Source of the DNA: Mucilaginibacter sp. SJ
Lineage (GTDB): Bacteria; Bacteroidota; Bacteroidia; Sphingobacteriales; Sphingobacteriaceae
Assembly (NCBI RefSeq): GCF_028993635.1
Contig: NZ_CP118631.1
Coordinates: forward strand, 4,278,001 to 4,342,000
DNA length: 64,000 nt
Direction of reading: 5' to 3'
Under the pieces are notes generated by a model, which searched no databases, was not told where the DNA came from, and saw nothing but the letters and a program-made list of their open reading frames with translations. Shown here one piece after another: positions 43,331 through 51,978 of this stretch (its first letter is position 1; every line of letters starts with the position of its first letter). Both the position numbers and the translations under genes were made by a program.

Positions 43331-44341
43331 CTAAAAAGCGCTTACACCGTAAACGGTGGTGTATTTAAAACTCAGTTTTTGCTCGGGGTAAACATATTTG
43401 AAAGCACTTTGGGCCATTAAGGCACTTTCATGAAAACCGCATAAGATCAGCTTAAGCTTACCGGGATAAATATTGATATCGCCAATGGCATAAATGCGTT
43501 CAATATTGGTGCTGTAATCAACTGTATTTACCGCGATGGCCGATCTGTCGATATTCAACCCCCAGTCGGCAATAGGGCCAAGTTTGGGGCTAAGGCCAAA
43601 TAACGGAATGAGGTGATCAGCTTCAATATGGCTTACCTGTTGGTCCCGGTCAAGGAGGGTAATCTCCTGCAAACTATCATTGCCGGTTAAAGCAACTACA
43701 TTTGATTTAAGGATCAGGTCGATCTTGCCTTCCCTGGCCAGTTCAAATACCTTTTCGGCACTATCAGGTGCTCCGCGAAAAGTATCGCCCCGGTGAACAA
43801 GGGTAACCCGTTCGGCTACATTGCTCAGGAAAATAGCCCAGTCCAGGGCAGAATCGCCGCCACCTGCAAGCACTACTTTTTTATCACGGAAATGTTCGGG
43901 ATTTTTCACCATATAGGCTACACCTTTTCCCTCAAAATCTGTAAGTCGGTCAATTTCCGGTTTGCGGGGTTCAAAACAGCCAAGGCCGCCGGCAATTACT
44001 ACCACCTGACAATGAACGGTTGTGCCGTCGTTGGTTATGATATTATAAGATCCGTCATCATTGCGTTGCAGGTTTTCTACCCGCTCGCCCAAACTAAAGG
44101 TGGGGTGAAACGGGGCTATCTGCAGCATCAAATTATCCACCAGTTGCTGTGCGGTAACATCAGGATAGCCGGGAATATCATAAATAGGTTTATGCGGATA
44201 GATTTCAGAAAGCTGGCCGCCAACCTGTGGCAGCACATCAATAAGGTGGCAGCGCATTTTTAGCAGCCCGGCTTCAAAAACAGCAAATAAACCAACAGGT
44301 CCCGCGCCTATAATGCAGATATCGGTAGTAATTTTTTCCAT
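43331..44341 (-). CDS. Type-2 ferredoxin-NAD(P)+ reductase (thioredoxin-reductase-like)
   Basis: A 336-residue FAD protein from the ATG at 44339-44341; an upstream TTG would add eight residues. The FAD motif is GAGPVGLFAVFEAGL and the NADPH motif is VLAGGGDSALDWA. It lacks the CxxC of thioredoxin reductase, so it is assigned to the type-2 FNR group with the neighbouring ferredoxin as partner. ATGs flank with a 2-bp gap to the ferredoxin and 77 bp after the LysR gene, probably an operon. Confidence 0.9.
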   Translation of the reverse strand: MEKITTDICIIGAGPVGLFAVFEAGLLKMRCHLIDVLPQVGGQLSEIYPHKPIYDIPGYPDVTAQQLVDNLMLQIAPFHPTFSLGERVENLQRNDDGSYNIITNDGTTVHCQVVVIAGGLGCFEPRKPEIDRLTDFEGKGVAYMVKNPEHFRDKKVVLAGGGDSALDWAIFLSNVAERVTLVHRGDTFRGAPDSAEKVFELAREGKIDLILKSNVVALTGNDSLQEITLLDRDQQVSHIEADHLIPLFGLSPKLGPIADWGLNIDRSAIAVNTVDYSTNIERIYAIGDINIYPGKLKLILCGFHESALMAQSAFKYVYPEQKLSFKYTTVYGVSAF

Positions 44342-44418
44342 GTATGATCGCCTTTGATTCAGCAATCAAATTTGCCGCTAAACTAACTGGCGATCAAATG
44401 ATATAAAGTAATACAGGA

Positions 44419-45318
44419 TTACTTTAAGTTATAATTGGCAAGGCAAAAACGTTTGAAAAGCTCAATCAATTTACTGTGTTTGCCATGCAATTGAATGAAC
44501 TGAAAAGTGCGGAAGATCTCTAATCCTTTAACATCAATAATGGTTAGCTCGTTGTATTTTAACTCGCTTACTACCGATTGGATGGAGAGAAATGTTGCTG
44601 TTTCTGAGTATAAAAGGTATTGTTTTATGGCGATACTGCTCTCCAGTTGAATCTCGATGTTCAGGTCTTTAGGGTTGATTTGCACGGCGGCCAGGGCATT
44701 GAAGATAACATCCAGCGTACCGGATCCGGCTTCCCTTAAAACCAGCGGGATGGCGGGCAATTGTTTGGGGGTGATCTCGGTCTTTTTGGATAACTTATTG
44801 TTAGCACTGGTCACCAATACAATTTCATCTTTAATAAAATCGGTATAGGATAATTGCGGCGAATGGGCAGCTCCTTCTACAATGGCAATATCTATTTTTT
44901 CGGCTAATACCAGCTGCGAGATCTGATCGGTATTGGCCTGGATAAAGTTGAAAGTAACCTTGGGATATGTTTTTTTGAACATGGCCAGCAACTTGGGCAA
45001 AATAGTTTGCGCCACGGTGGTGCTGGCCCCTATGTGCAGTGTACCGGCTTCCAGGTTGTTAAGCTGTGCCAGTTCAGTTTCCAGGTCGGTATAGGTTTGG
45101 AAAATCTTTTCGGCATATTTTTCAAGGATCTTGCCGGCGGTGGTAAGGGAAATATTATTGCCGTTTCGTTTAAACAGCTGTACACTGAGTTGTTGCTCCA
45201 GTTCCTTGATATGTTTGGTGACCGCCGGCTGGGTAATAAACAGTTCGGATGCAGCTTTGGTAAAGCTTAACCGCTGTGCTACCGTATAAAAAACCTTCAG
45301 CCTGAAATCAAATATCAT
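44419..45318 (-). CDS. LysR-family transcriptional regulator
   Basis: A 299-residue activator. The N-terminal winged helix (FYTVAQRLSFTKAASELFITQPAVTKHIKELEQ) is canonical. The C-terminal effector domain has TLHIGASTTVAQTILP and an effector-pocket IVEGAAHSP. It lies upstream of and in the same direction as the FNR and ferredoxin genes, so it is probably their regulator. The ligand is unknown. A TTATGACATAA palindrome at 45397-45407 is a candidate site upstream of its own start. Confidence 0.93.
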   Translation of the reverse strand: MIFDFRLKVFYTVAQRLSFTKAASELFITQPAVTKHIKELEQQLSVQLFKRNGNNISLTTAGKILEKYAEKIFQTYTDLETELAQLNNLEAGTLHIGASTTVAQTILPKLLAMFKKTYPKVTFNFIQANTDQISQLVLAEKIDIAIVEGAAHSPQLSYTDFIKDEIVLVTSANNKLSKKTEITPKQLPAIPLVLREAGSGTLDVIFNALAAVQINPKDLNIEIQLESSIAIKQYLLYSETATFLSIQSVVSELKYNELTIIDVKGLEIFRTFQFIQLHGKHSKLIELFKRFCLANYNLK

Positions 45319-45396
45319 TGAGCCAATTTAGGAATAAATAGTTTATCCGGCATGTCATTGTTGTGAGTAAGTATCAGGGCAACCTGAAAAAAATAG

Positions 45397-45407
45397 TTAT
45401 GACATAA
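45397..45407. promoter_or_regulatory. Candidate LysR operator (TTATGACATAA)
   Basis: An 11-bp palindrome with one central base lies 79-89 bp upstream of the LysR start codon. It fits the loose T-N11-A symmetry of LysR boxes when flanks are included (ATAG TTATGACATAAG). Confidence 0.35.
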
Positions 45408-45439
45408 GGAATTTATTTTAAGGATGTTGTGCGAGGGCA

Positions 45440-45538
45440 GCGTTAGGGATTGCAGTGAAAAGCCCATAGCGCGTGTTGGGATTGTGGGAAGGAAAAGCGA
45501 GGACTTGTAACGGAAAGCCCGGGCCGCAGGCAACGCCC
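45440..45538 (-). repeat. Dispersed repeat B4 (inverted)
   Basis: Complement of the B family: GCGTTAGGGATTGCAG at the left and CGGGCCGCAGGCAACGCCC at the right. It is closest to 32976-33073. Confidence 0.75.
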
Positions 45539-45593
45539 AAGCCTATAAAACAGATCAAAAAATACACTTAATAATCAATAACTTACAAATCAG

Positions 45594-45910
45594 GTCATTA
45601 CGCAACATGGCAATCGCATACTATACAGGGCGGCTATGCCTCCGTGCGATTGCCAGGCTGCTTAATGACATAATTAAAAAATGGGGTCATGCTGAGCCTG
45701 TCGAAGCATAGCGGGGTGGGGCTCTGCGCGCGTCCTTCGACAGGCTACCCATGACAACTTCAAACGGGTGTCATACTGAGCTCGTCGAAGTATGGCGGGT
45801 AGGCCTCTCCGCACGAGTCTTCGACAGGCTCAGACTGACAGGCCCTCTTTTGTCATTTCCCCTTCAGAGGCCGCTGGATTTAAACACTCAGGATGACAAC
45901 TTAAAACGGG
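45594..45910. repeat. Dispersed repeat block C3
   Basis: GTCATTACGCAACATGGCAA with GATTGCCAGGCTGCTTAATG forms a palindrome. A block with CTTCGACAGGCTAC, TCGTCGAAGTATGGCGGG and GTCTTCGACAGGCTCAGACT follows, ending ACACTCAGGATGACAAC. It is part of a 1-kb gene-free stretch (45319-46354). Confidence 0.7.
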
Positions 45911-45922
45911 TGTCATACTGAG

Positions 45923-46139
45923 CAATGTCATTAAGTTAAGAGAATGTCATTAAGTTAAGAGATTGACAAGCTGCACCAGAGGTGCAAAAGGTTTGTAGAA
46001 ACCATTTTGAATAGATTTTTGGTGTGCCAGCGGTACACAACTCCGGTGTTCCGTACCTCTGGCACGGTTGTTATTGGTATAATATTTTGCTACAAACCTG
46101 TTCCCCCTCTGGGGGATTTTCCTTAACTTAATGACATTG
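45923..46139 (-). mobile_element. MITE-like element A2 (217 bp)
   Basis: Inverted copy of 7701-7898, with the same CAATGTCATTAAGTTAAG termini. The left end is tandemly duplicated (two copies of AATGTCATTAAGTTAAGAG), which accounts exactly for the 19-bp difference in length. It is flanked by CATACTGAG (45914-45922) and CATGCTGAG (46140-46148), a 9-bp target duplication with one change. It is inserted in a C-family repeat. Confidence 0.85.
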
Positions 46140-46142
46140 CAT

Positions 46143-46320
46143 GCTGAGCCCGTCGAAGTATGGCGGGCGGGCCTCTCCTCACGAGTCTTCGACGGGCTCA
46201 GACTGACAATCCCGCCTTTGTCATTTCACCTTCAGAGGCCCCGGATTTAAACACTCAGGATGACAAGCCCTCCACACCTATTGTCATTTCACCTTCAGAG
46301 GCCTCCGGATTTTACCTACT
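46143..46320. repeat. Dispersed repeat block C4
   Basis: The right part of the C-family repeat interrupted by the MITE: CTGAGCCCGTCGAAGTATGG, ACGAGTCTTCGACGGGCTCA, then two further units ending CACTCAGGATGACAAG and CAGAGGCCTCCGG. No gene is present before 46355. Confidence 0.65.
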
Positions 46321-46354
46321 CGCGGACGAAATAAAGTTACACCGATGTGCTTAT

Positions 46355-46894
46355 TTAATTTGTAGCCAATTGCGGGCTGGCATTCTTACGTTTCAGGATC
46401 AAAGCTGCTATCAGCGCAATCACCAGGCCAACGGGCAATATCTCCATATAAGTAAGCACGATTACGCCGAGGGGGCTTTTGTACATATTAACATAACCGG
46501 CCATGCTTGCTTCCTGTTGCTTAAGTTCGGCAGCCGTAGCACCATGGGCTTTGGCTTCCCTTAAAACATGGGCGACGTATTTGGTCATAAAATCGGGGTA
46601 AAAGTTATAGAACTCTATTAACCACACAATCACATAAACTGTTGAGGTGATCAACACAATGTAAAGGCCGATCATAAAAGCTTTGCCGAAACTAATTATG
46701 CCTTCGTTGTATTTGTCACGGTAATTTTTGATGGCTACAAATATCAGCGAAAACGCCAGCAACATGGAGCCATAGCCCACCCACATGTTGCCCTGAAAGT
46801 TGGGGTTGTTATAGCAAAGGGCTCCCGAAATTCCCCCGGTAGCGGCGATGATGAGGCCGGAGATTGATCCAAAAACAAATACATTCTTTTTCAT
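46355..46894 (-). CDS. DUF4199 membrane protein
   Basis: A 179-residue protein from the ATG at 46892-46894, avoiding a TTG eight codons upstream. Four hydrophobic segments lie at about 4-24, 37-54, 68-91 and 142-165, with a soluble part containing LREAKAHGATAAELKQQEASM. This is the DUF4199 pattern. Function unknown. It is 110 bp downstream of a membrane-tethered LuxR regulator on the same strand, a pairing I often see in Bacteroidota. Confidence 0.82.
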   Translation of the reverse strand: MKKNVFVFGSISGLIIAATGGISGALCYNNPNFQGNMWVGYGSMLLAFSLIFVAIKNYRDKYNEGIISFGKAFMIGLYIVLITSTVYVIVWLIEFYNFYPDFMTKYVAHVLREAKAHGATAAELKQQEASMAGYVNMYKSPLGVIVLTYMEILPVGLVIALIAALILKRKNASPQLATN

Positions 46895-47004
46895 ATCGTT
46901 TATATTTTGATAGAACAAATTTGGCTTGTCAGAAACTTTTCCGGCTCATACTTTAGGGTGATTTTTAAAAATATGCTGCCATTAGTACTAAAGTATGAAG
47001 CGGG

Positions 47005-47472
47005 TTAAGGAATAATGCTGAGCCGCTTCCCCATTTCTACGGCCTGAGTGCGGCGTTTAACTTCCATTTTTTCAAACACCTTTGCCGAATGTGTTTTGAT
47101 GGTATTCAACGATACAAATAAGCGCTCTGAAATTTCCTGGTTACTTAACCCTTCGGCCATTAATTGCAAAACATCAAGCTCGCGTTTGCTGAGGCCAAGC
47201 TTTTCCACTTCTGTCTGGTTAATGATAAATTCAGGTCCGTTATTTACATAAACCTGTTTTTCTACAACAACTGTTTTGGGTTTGGTAAGTTTAAGCGCCA
47301 GCCAAATTCCTAATACGGTAAAAAATATTGCCATTGCACCCATGTAAATTTCATAGGCATTATCAACAATGATCAGTTTAAGTTCAAGCCATTTCAGCAA
47401 AAACAACAGCAGAGCGAGTGCTACCGCGTATAGTATGGTATGTTTGTTTTTTGCCAATAAATTTGAAGCCAT
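47005..47472 (-). CDS. Membrane-tethered LuxR-type transcriptional regulator
   Basis: A 155-residue protein with two hydrophobic segments at about 12-35 and 41-61, then a linker (VVVEKQVYVNNGPEF), and a C-terminal GerE helix-turn-helix at about 93-150 (LSKRELDVLQLMAEGLSNQEI ... TIKTHSAKVFEKM). There is no receiver domain. It therefore would bind DNA while held in the membrane or after release. The next gene downstream encodes a DUF4199 membrane protein. Confidence 0.85.
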   Translation of the reverse strand: MASNLLAKNKHTILYAVALALLLFLLKWLELKLIIVDNAYEIYMGAMAIFFTVLGIWLALKLTKPKTVVVEKQVYVNNGPEFIINQTEVEKLGLSKRELDVLQLMAEGLSNQEISERLFVSLNTIKTHSAKVFEKMEVKRRTQAVEMGKRLSIIP

Positions 47473-47540
47473 GTTATGATCACCGATTTATCTTAAAATT
47501 AGGATTATTTAAGATAAAGCAGAAAAGCACACAAAACAAA

Positions 47541-47563
47541 AAAGCGGAAAAACATCCCGCTTT
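47541..47563 (-). terminator. Terminator of the small secreted gene at 47617
   Basis: AAAGCGG and CCGCTTT arms around GAAAAACAT. On the minus strand a run of T's follows. Confidence 0.6.
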
Positions 47564-47616
47564 TAAATTTATGATCTGTCAAGGTAATCCCTTAATCCTG
47601 AAAGCCCTGGTTTCGT

Positions 47617-47985
47617 TTATTCATCAGCTTTAGCGGCGTCTTTCCTGGCTTTTTTATCAGCTTTTAATTTTGCATAGGCTTTTTGTTGTTCGGGGGTGAA
47701 AATCTTGTTTAAGCCGGTGGCCGTGCGTTGTTTGATCTTTTGATCGGCCAGGTGGCTGGTTTTTTTATCCTGTTTCAATTTTTTCAGGCTATCGATACTT
47801 GTTGCCTGGGCAAGCAGGATAACGTTCACTTTTTTTGCCTGATCGGCAGTAAGTTTTAAGTTTTTTTGCAGGTGCTCGGTTTTATTGGCCGCTTTTTGAG
47901 CAGGTGTTTTTTCAATCTTTTTTTGTGCGTAGGCTGCGAAGTTTAGTCCGCAGGCAAGGGCCAGCAGCATCAGTAGTTTTTTCAT
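47617..47985 (-). CDS. Small secreted helical protein (Spy/DUF4890-like)
   Basis: A 122-residue basic protein with a signal peptide (1-about 20, ending AAYAQ). Helices rich in Lys and Gln follow (LQKNLKLTADQAKKVNVIL, FTPEQQKAYAKLKADKKARK). LTADQ and FTPEQ pairs resemble the LTxxQ motifs of Spy/CpxP periplasmic chaperones. The assignment is tentative; the role could be envelope stress protection. It is monocistronic. Confidence 0.65.
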   Translation of the reverse strand: MKKLLMLLALACGLNFAAYAQKKIEKTPAQKAANKTEHLQKNLKLTADQAKKVNVILLAQATSIDSLKKLKQDKKTSHLADQKIKQRTATGLNKIFTPEQQKAYAKLKADKKARKDAAKADE

Positions 47986-48149
47986 ATTTTTTTATTTTTT
48001 GCAGATAATTAATTTATTGACAATATAGATGAGTTTTAGTTTAAATGGATATACATATAAGTTTCTTTGACAATTAAATTAAACCAAAGGGCTTTTTTAT
48101 GGTCATACTGGTGCAAAAGTTAAATTTTTAATTTAATAACCCGGATACT

Positions 48150-50093
48150 ATGAAAAAGGCTGTTAAGTACTGGTGTGGCTTTGTTGTGTTGTTGTGTTTG
48201 TTTACCGTATTTACTGCCTTTTTGCCGGGCTATCCTATTGCAAATTTAAAATTTCCTTATAAACAGGCGGGTTTAACACCCGAACAGGCCGCGGCTCATT
48301 TACTGAGCCGTTTTACTTATGGGGCAACCCCGGGCGAAGTAGAAGAAGTATCCAAAATCGGCCCTGAAAAGTGGTTTGCCCAACAGCTGGACACCCAACT
48401 CCCGGATGATTCCCTTAATCAACGCTTAAATAAATACGATGCCTTAAAACTGAGCAATACAGAAGTTGTTGCCCAATACCCCAAAGGCGCGCAGGTTTTG
48501 CGAATGGCTGTAAGGGATGGTATAGTTAACAAAGATTCGGTAAAAACAGATCGCAAAGCTTATCGCGATCAGCTACAAAACTACATGCAGCAAAATGGAC
48601 TAAAGCCCGAGCAGGAGCTGTTACGCCAATTCATCAACCAAAAAATATTAAGAGCTGCTTACAGCAATAATCAATTACAGGAAGTAATGACCAGCTTCTG
48701 GTTCAATCATTTCAATGTATCTATAGTGAAAAATGACTGTTCGCAATATATCCCCGCTTATGAGCGCGATGTGATCCGTCCGAACGCGTTAGGGAAGTTT
48801 AGTGATCTGTTATTGGCCACTGCCAAATCGCCGGCCATGCTATATTACCTGGATAATTTTAGCAGTTCGGGGAATAAGGACAATATGGAGCAAGGTAACA
48901 GGCCGATCCGCCGCCGGCTGATGCAGCAAATGCAGGGTGCGGATACAGGTCGTTTTGCCAATATGCCCAAACTAAACAAAGCAAAAAAAGCACAGGGGCT
49001 TAATGAAAATTACGCCCGCGAGGTGATGGAACTGCATACCCTTGGCGTTGACGGCGGCTATACCCAGCAGGATGTTACCCAGGCGGCTAAAGTGCTTACC
49101 GGCTGGTCGGTTTATCCGATGGGTACTTACGGACAAGCAGGCCAAAAACTCATGAACCGTATTGGGGATGAAAAACTGCAAAGCCGCGGTTTTGTACATG
49201 AGGGCGATTTTCTGTTTAACCCTAACAAACATGATAATGGCGAAAAGACGGTATTAGGCCATCATTTTGCAGCCGGAGGCGGGTACGAGGAGGGCGTGCA
49301 ACTGCTTAATATGCTGGCACATCAACAAGCTACGGCAAGGTTTATAGCAAAGAAAATAGCTGTGCGCTTTGTGAGCGATAACCCGCCGCAAAGCCTTATT
49401 GATAAAATGGCCCGCACCTTTATGAATAAAGATGGTGATATTAAACAGGTATTGATCACCATGGTTAATGCGCCTGAATTTTGGAGCGCCGCAGCCGTAA
49501 GGGAAAAAACAAAATCACCCTTTGAGCTGGCCATCGGCTCGGTGCGTTCATTGCATGCCGATATTACCCAGCCTTACCAATTATTTAACTGGATCAATAA
49601 AATGGGCGAAAAAATGTACTATTACCAGGCCCCTACCGGCTTCCCCGATAAAGGCCAATACTGGATCAATACCGGCGCGCTGCTTAACCGTATGAACTTC
49701 GGTTTGGCGCTGGCATCGGGCCGGATCCCGGGTGTAAAGGTTGATCTTGCAGCACTCAATAATCATCACGAGCCCGAAAGCGCCCAGGCCGCACTTGTCA
49801 CCTATAGTAAAATCATTATGCCGGGCCGTAAGCTTGATGAAACTATTAAACGGCTTACACCTATGCTTAACGATCCCAAACTTATGGAAAAGGTTGGCGA
49901 AGCCAGTGCCAAAACTCCTGCAGCAACCGCGGTGCCGGTGGCTGCCAGTGATGAGATGATGGATCAGCAGGCGGGTTTAAAAGGCAAACGAAAGAATAAT
50001 TTTATAGCGATGCAAAGCACCTCCGGCAATAATTCTATGCTGGCGCAGGTGGTTGGCGTTATCATTGGTTCACCCGAATATCAAAGGCGTTAA
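48150..50093 (+). CDS. DUF1800 family protein
   Basis: A large exported or membrane-anchored protein of 647 residues. A hydrophobic N-terminus (about 7-26) is followed by AAHLLSRFTYGATPGEVEEV, the family opener. Conserved motifs are NHFNVS, ENYAREVMELHTLGVDGGYTQQDV and HDNGEKTVLGHHFAAGGGYEEG, and NTGALLNRMNF lies nearer the end. A Met/Gln/Ala-rich tail is less conserved. The function is unknown. The gene pairs with a DUF1501 gene 18 bp downstream, a combination conserved across phyla, suggesting one export complex or enzyme. Confidence 0.88.
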   Translation: MKKAVKYWCGFVVLLCLFTVFTAFLPGYPIANLKFPYKQAGLTPEQAAAHLLSRFTYGATPGEVEEVSKIGPEKWFAQQLDTQLPDDSLNQRLNKYDALKLSNTEVVAQYPKGAQVLRMAVRDGIVNKDSVKTDRKAYRDQLQNYMQQNGLKPEQELLRQFINQKILRAAYSNNQLQEVMTSFWFNHFNVSIVKNDCSQYIPAYERDVIRPNALGKFSDLLLATAKSPAMLYYLDNFSSSGNKDNMEQGNRPIRRRLMQQMQGADTGRFANMPKLNKAKKAQGLNENYAREVMELHTLGVDGGYTQQDVTQAAKVLTGWSVYPMGTYGQAGQKLMNRIGDEKLQSRGFVHEGDFLFNPNKHDNGEKTVLGHHFAAGGGYEEGVQLLNMLAHQQATARFIAKKIAVRFVSDNPPQSLIDKMARTFMNKDGDIKQVLITMVNAPEFWSAAAVREKTKSPFELAIGSVRSLHADITQPYQLFNWINKMGEKMYYYQAPTGFPDKGQYWINTGALLNRMNFGLALASGRIPGVKVDLAALNNHHEPESAQAALVTYSKIIMPGRKLDETIKRLTPMLNDPKLMEKVGEASAKTPAATAVPVAASDEMMDQQAGLKGKRKNNFIAMQSTSGNNSMLAQVVGVIIGSPEYQRR

Positions 50094-50111
50094 TTGCAGG
50101 AGGATTTAAAA

Positions 50112-51383
50112 ATGGTATCAAGAAGAGGCTTTTTAAAATCGGGCGGACTGGCCCTTTTAGGTGTAGGGTTACTGGGCGGTATACCCGGTTTTTTAGCTGA
50201 GGCAGCCGCGAGCGAAAAAATCTTATCGCCCTATAAAAAGAAAAAAGCGTTGGTATGTATCTTTCAGCGGGGGGCTATGGATGGCCTGATGGCTGTTACC
50301 CCCTTTACCGACGATTATTTGAAAGCTGCCCGGCCAAACCTCTTCATGTCGGCTGCCAAAAGTGGTACAGGGAATCCGCTGATAGACCTGGACGGGCGTT
50401 TTGGTTTGCACCCTGCCATGAAGGCCTTTGAACCCATGTTTCGCGAAAAACGTTTGGGCATTGTTCACGGCATCGGTTCGCCCAATAATACCCGTTCGCA
50501 TTTTGATGCGCAGGATTATATGGAATCGGGTACTCCATTTAATAAAGGCACCTCAAGCGGCTGGCTTAACCGGGCTGTGGGTTTGCTTGGGCATGATGCG
50601 CTTACACCATTTACGGCCGTGAGTATGACATCGGCCATGCCACGTTCTTTTTATGGCGACAACCCCTCGGTAGCCATCAGCAATTTGCAGGATTTTGCCA
50701 TTCAAATGCGGGGCAATCCTGCCGGAGCCAATATCGCGGCCAAAAGTTTTGAAGACCTGTATGATCAAACCGCATCGGGCTTACTGAAACAAACCGGAAA
50801 GGAAAGTTTTGAGGCTATGAAAATGCTGCAGAAAACCGATGTTAAAAATTATACACCTGCCAATGGCGCTGTTTACCCCAGCTCGGCATTGGGCAATTCG
50901 CTGAAACAAATAGCCCAGCTCATTAAAATGGATGTGGGGCTGGAAGTTGCCTTTGCCGAATCAAACGGTTGGGATACCCACTTTAACCAGGGAACCGAAA
51001 ACGGCATCTTCGCCCGTAATGTTGCCGACCTAAGCAACAGCATAATGGCCCTGTGGACCGACCTGGGCACCTGCCAGGACGATGTTACCATAATGACCAT
51101 GACCGAGTTTGGCCGTACCGTACGTCAAAACGGGACTGGTGGTACCGATCATGGCCGTGCCTCATGTAACTTTGTTTTAGGTAATGATGTAAGCGGCGGG
51201 TTAGTGTATGGCGATGTAAAGCCGCTCGCCGTTGAAAACCTTGAAGATGGCCGCGACCTTGCGGTAACTACCGACTTTAGAAGTGTGTTCAGCTCAGTAG
51301 CTGATAAGCATCTTGCGATAAATAATGATCATATACTGTTTCCCGATTGGAAAGGGGATAGGGTGAATGTAATGAAGGGATAA
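50112..51383 (+). CDS. DUF1501 family protein with Tat signal
   Basis: A 423-residue protein from the ATG at 50112; AGGAGG at 50098-50103 is a rare clean Shine-Dalgarno in this window. SRRGFLKSGGLALL at residues 3-16 is a twin-arginine signal, so the folded protein is exported by Tat. The body has the alkaline-phosphatase-like family motifs FQRGAMDGLMAV, SNGWDTH and MTEFGRTVRQN, plus GTDHGRAS. Putative metal ligands are the Asp and His in these. Function unknown. Its partner DUF1800 ends 18 bp upstream. Confidence 0.9.
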   Translation: MVSRRGFLKSGGLALLGVGLLGGIPGFLAEAAASEKILSPYKKKKALVCIFQRGAMDGLMAVTPFTDDYLKAARPNLFMSAAKSGTGNPLIDLDGRFGLHPAMKAFEPMFREKRLGIVHGIGSPNNTRSHFDAQDYMESGTPFNKGTSSGWLNRAVGLLGHDALTPFTAVSMTSAMPRSFYGDNPSVAISNLQDFAIQMRGNPAGANIAAKSFEDLYDQTASGLLKQTGKESFEAMKMLQKTDVKNYTPANGAVYPSSALGNSLKQIAQLIKMDVGLEVAFAESNGWDTHFNQGTENGIFARNVADLSNSIMALWTDLGTCQDDVTIMTMTEFGRTVRQNGTGGTDHGRASCNFVLGNDVSGGLVYGDVKPLAVENLEDGRDLAVTTDFRSVFSSVADKHLAINNDHILFPDWKGDRVNVMKG

Positions 51384-51978
51384 AAGCATACAGCCGCGGT
51401 TTTGGCGATAGCGTAACCCGCGATTGGTATCCCCGAAGTTCCCAACGTCAGCTCTTTAACTTGCCCAAGTTGGGCGATAACGTAAATCGGTCTAAAACCG
51501 GGCAAAGCATTTTGCCTGCGAAAGCAACAACTTTTAGCCATAAAAAATGGTGGCGCTGTTTTGTCAGTATTTTTTTTCCAAAACCTTTCAGGTTTATTTT
51601 TGCTCAAAAAACATCAAAAAACCGGTAGCATAAAAGCCTTCGAAAAAGCACTGTTGAAACATTAACTGTATATTCTTTAAAGTTTTAATCATTGATTGTC
51701 AGCTATTTGACTATGTTTCACTAAAAGTGTTAAAGCATTGATTATCAGTGATAATAGTGTTTTAATGCGTTTCGTGTTTCACTCTTAAAATTTGGAACAT
51801 GATGTTGTTTCTGAAAAAAGGGCCTGGGTGTTTTTCCAATTTTTTATGGGGAATTAAAATTTTGGGACACCACATTTGTTACAATTAATTGGCATGGAGA
51901 CAAGATGCTGTGCTAAGCGGTAATATTACAACAAGGCCTGAAATAGGATTCTGCAACTGTACCTGCCTGCAACGTGCG
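51384..51978. other. Gene-free 595-bp gap with repeat G2
   Basis: 51393-51510 carries GGCGATAGCGTAACCCGCGA and a GGTCTAAAACCGG stretch, related to 14076-14198. The rest is AT-rich (ATTGATTATCAGTGATAATA near 51735-51760 is palindrome-like). No ORF is supported. A minus-strand reading of 92 codons at 51329-51607 overlaps the end of the DUF1501 gene and has no family pattern. Confidence 0.6.

Noticed and set aside
46160..46564. 134-codon plus-strand frame near repeat C4
   Set aside because: The first half is dispersed repeat and the second half is antisense to the DUF4199 gene.
51889..51910. Sigma-54 promoter-like TTGGCATGG-AGACAAGATGC
   Set aside because: The -12 GC is wrongly spaced from the -24 GG and no nearby gene fits.
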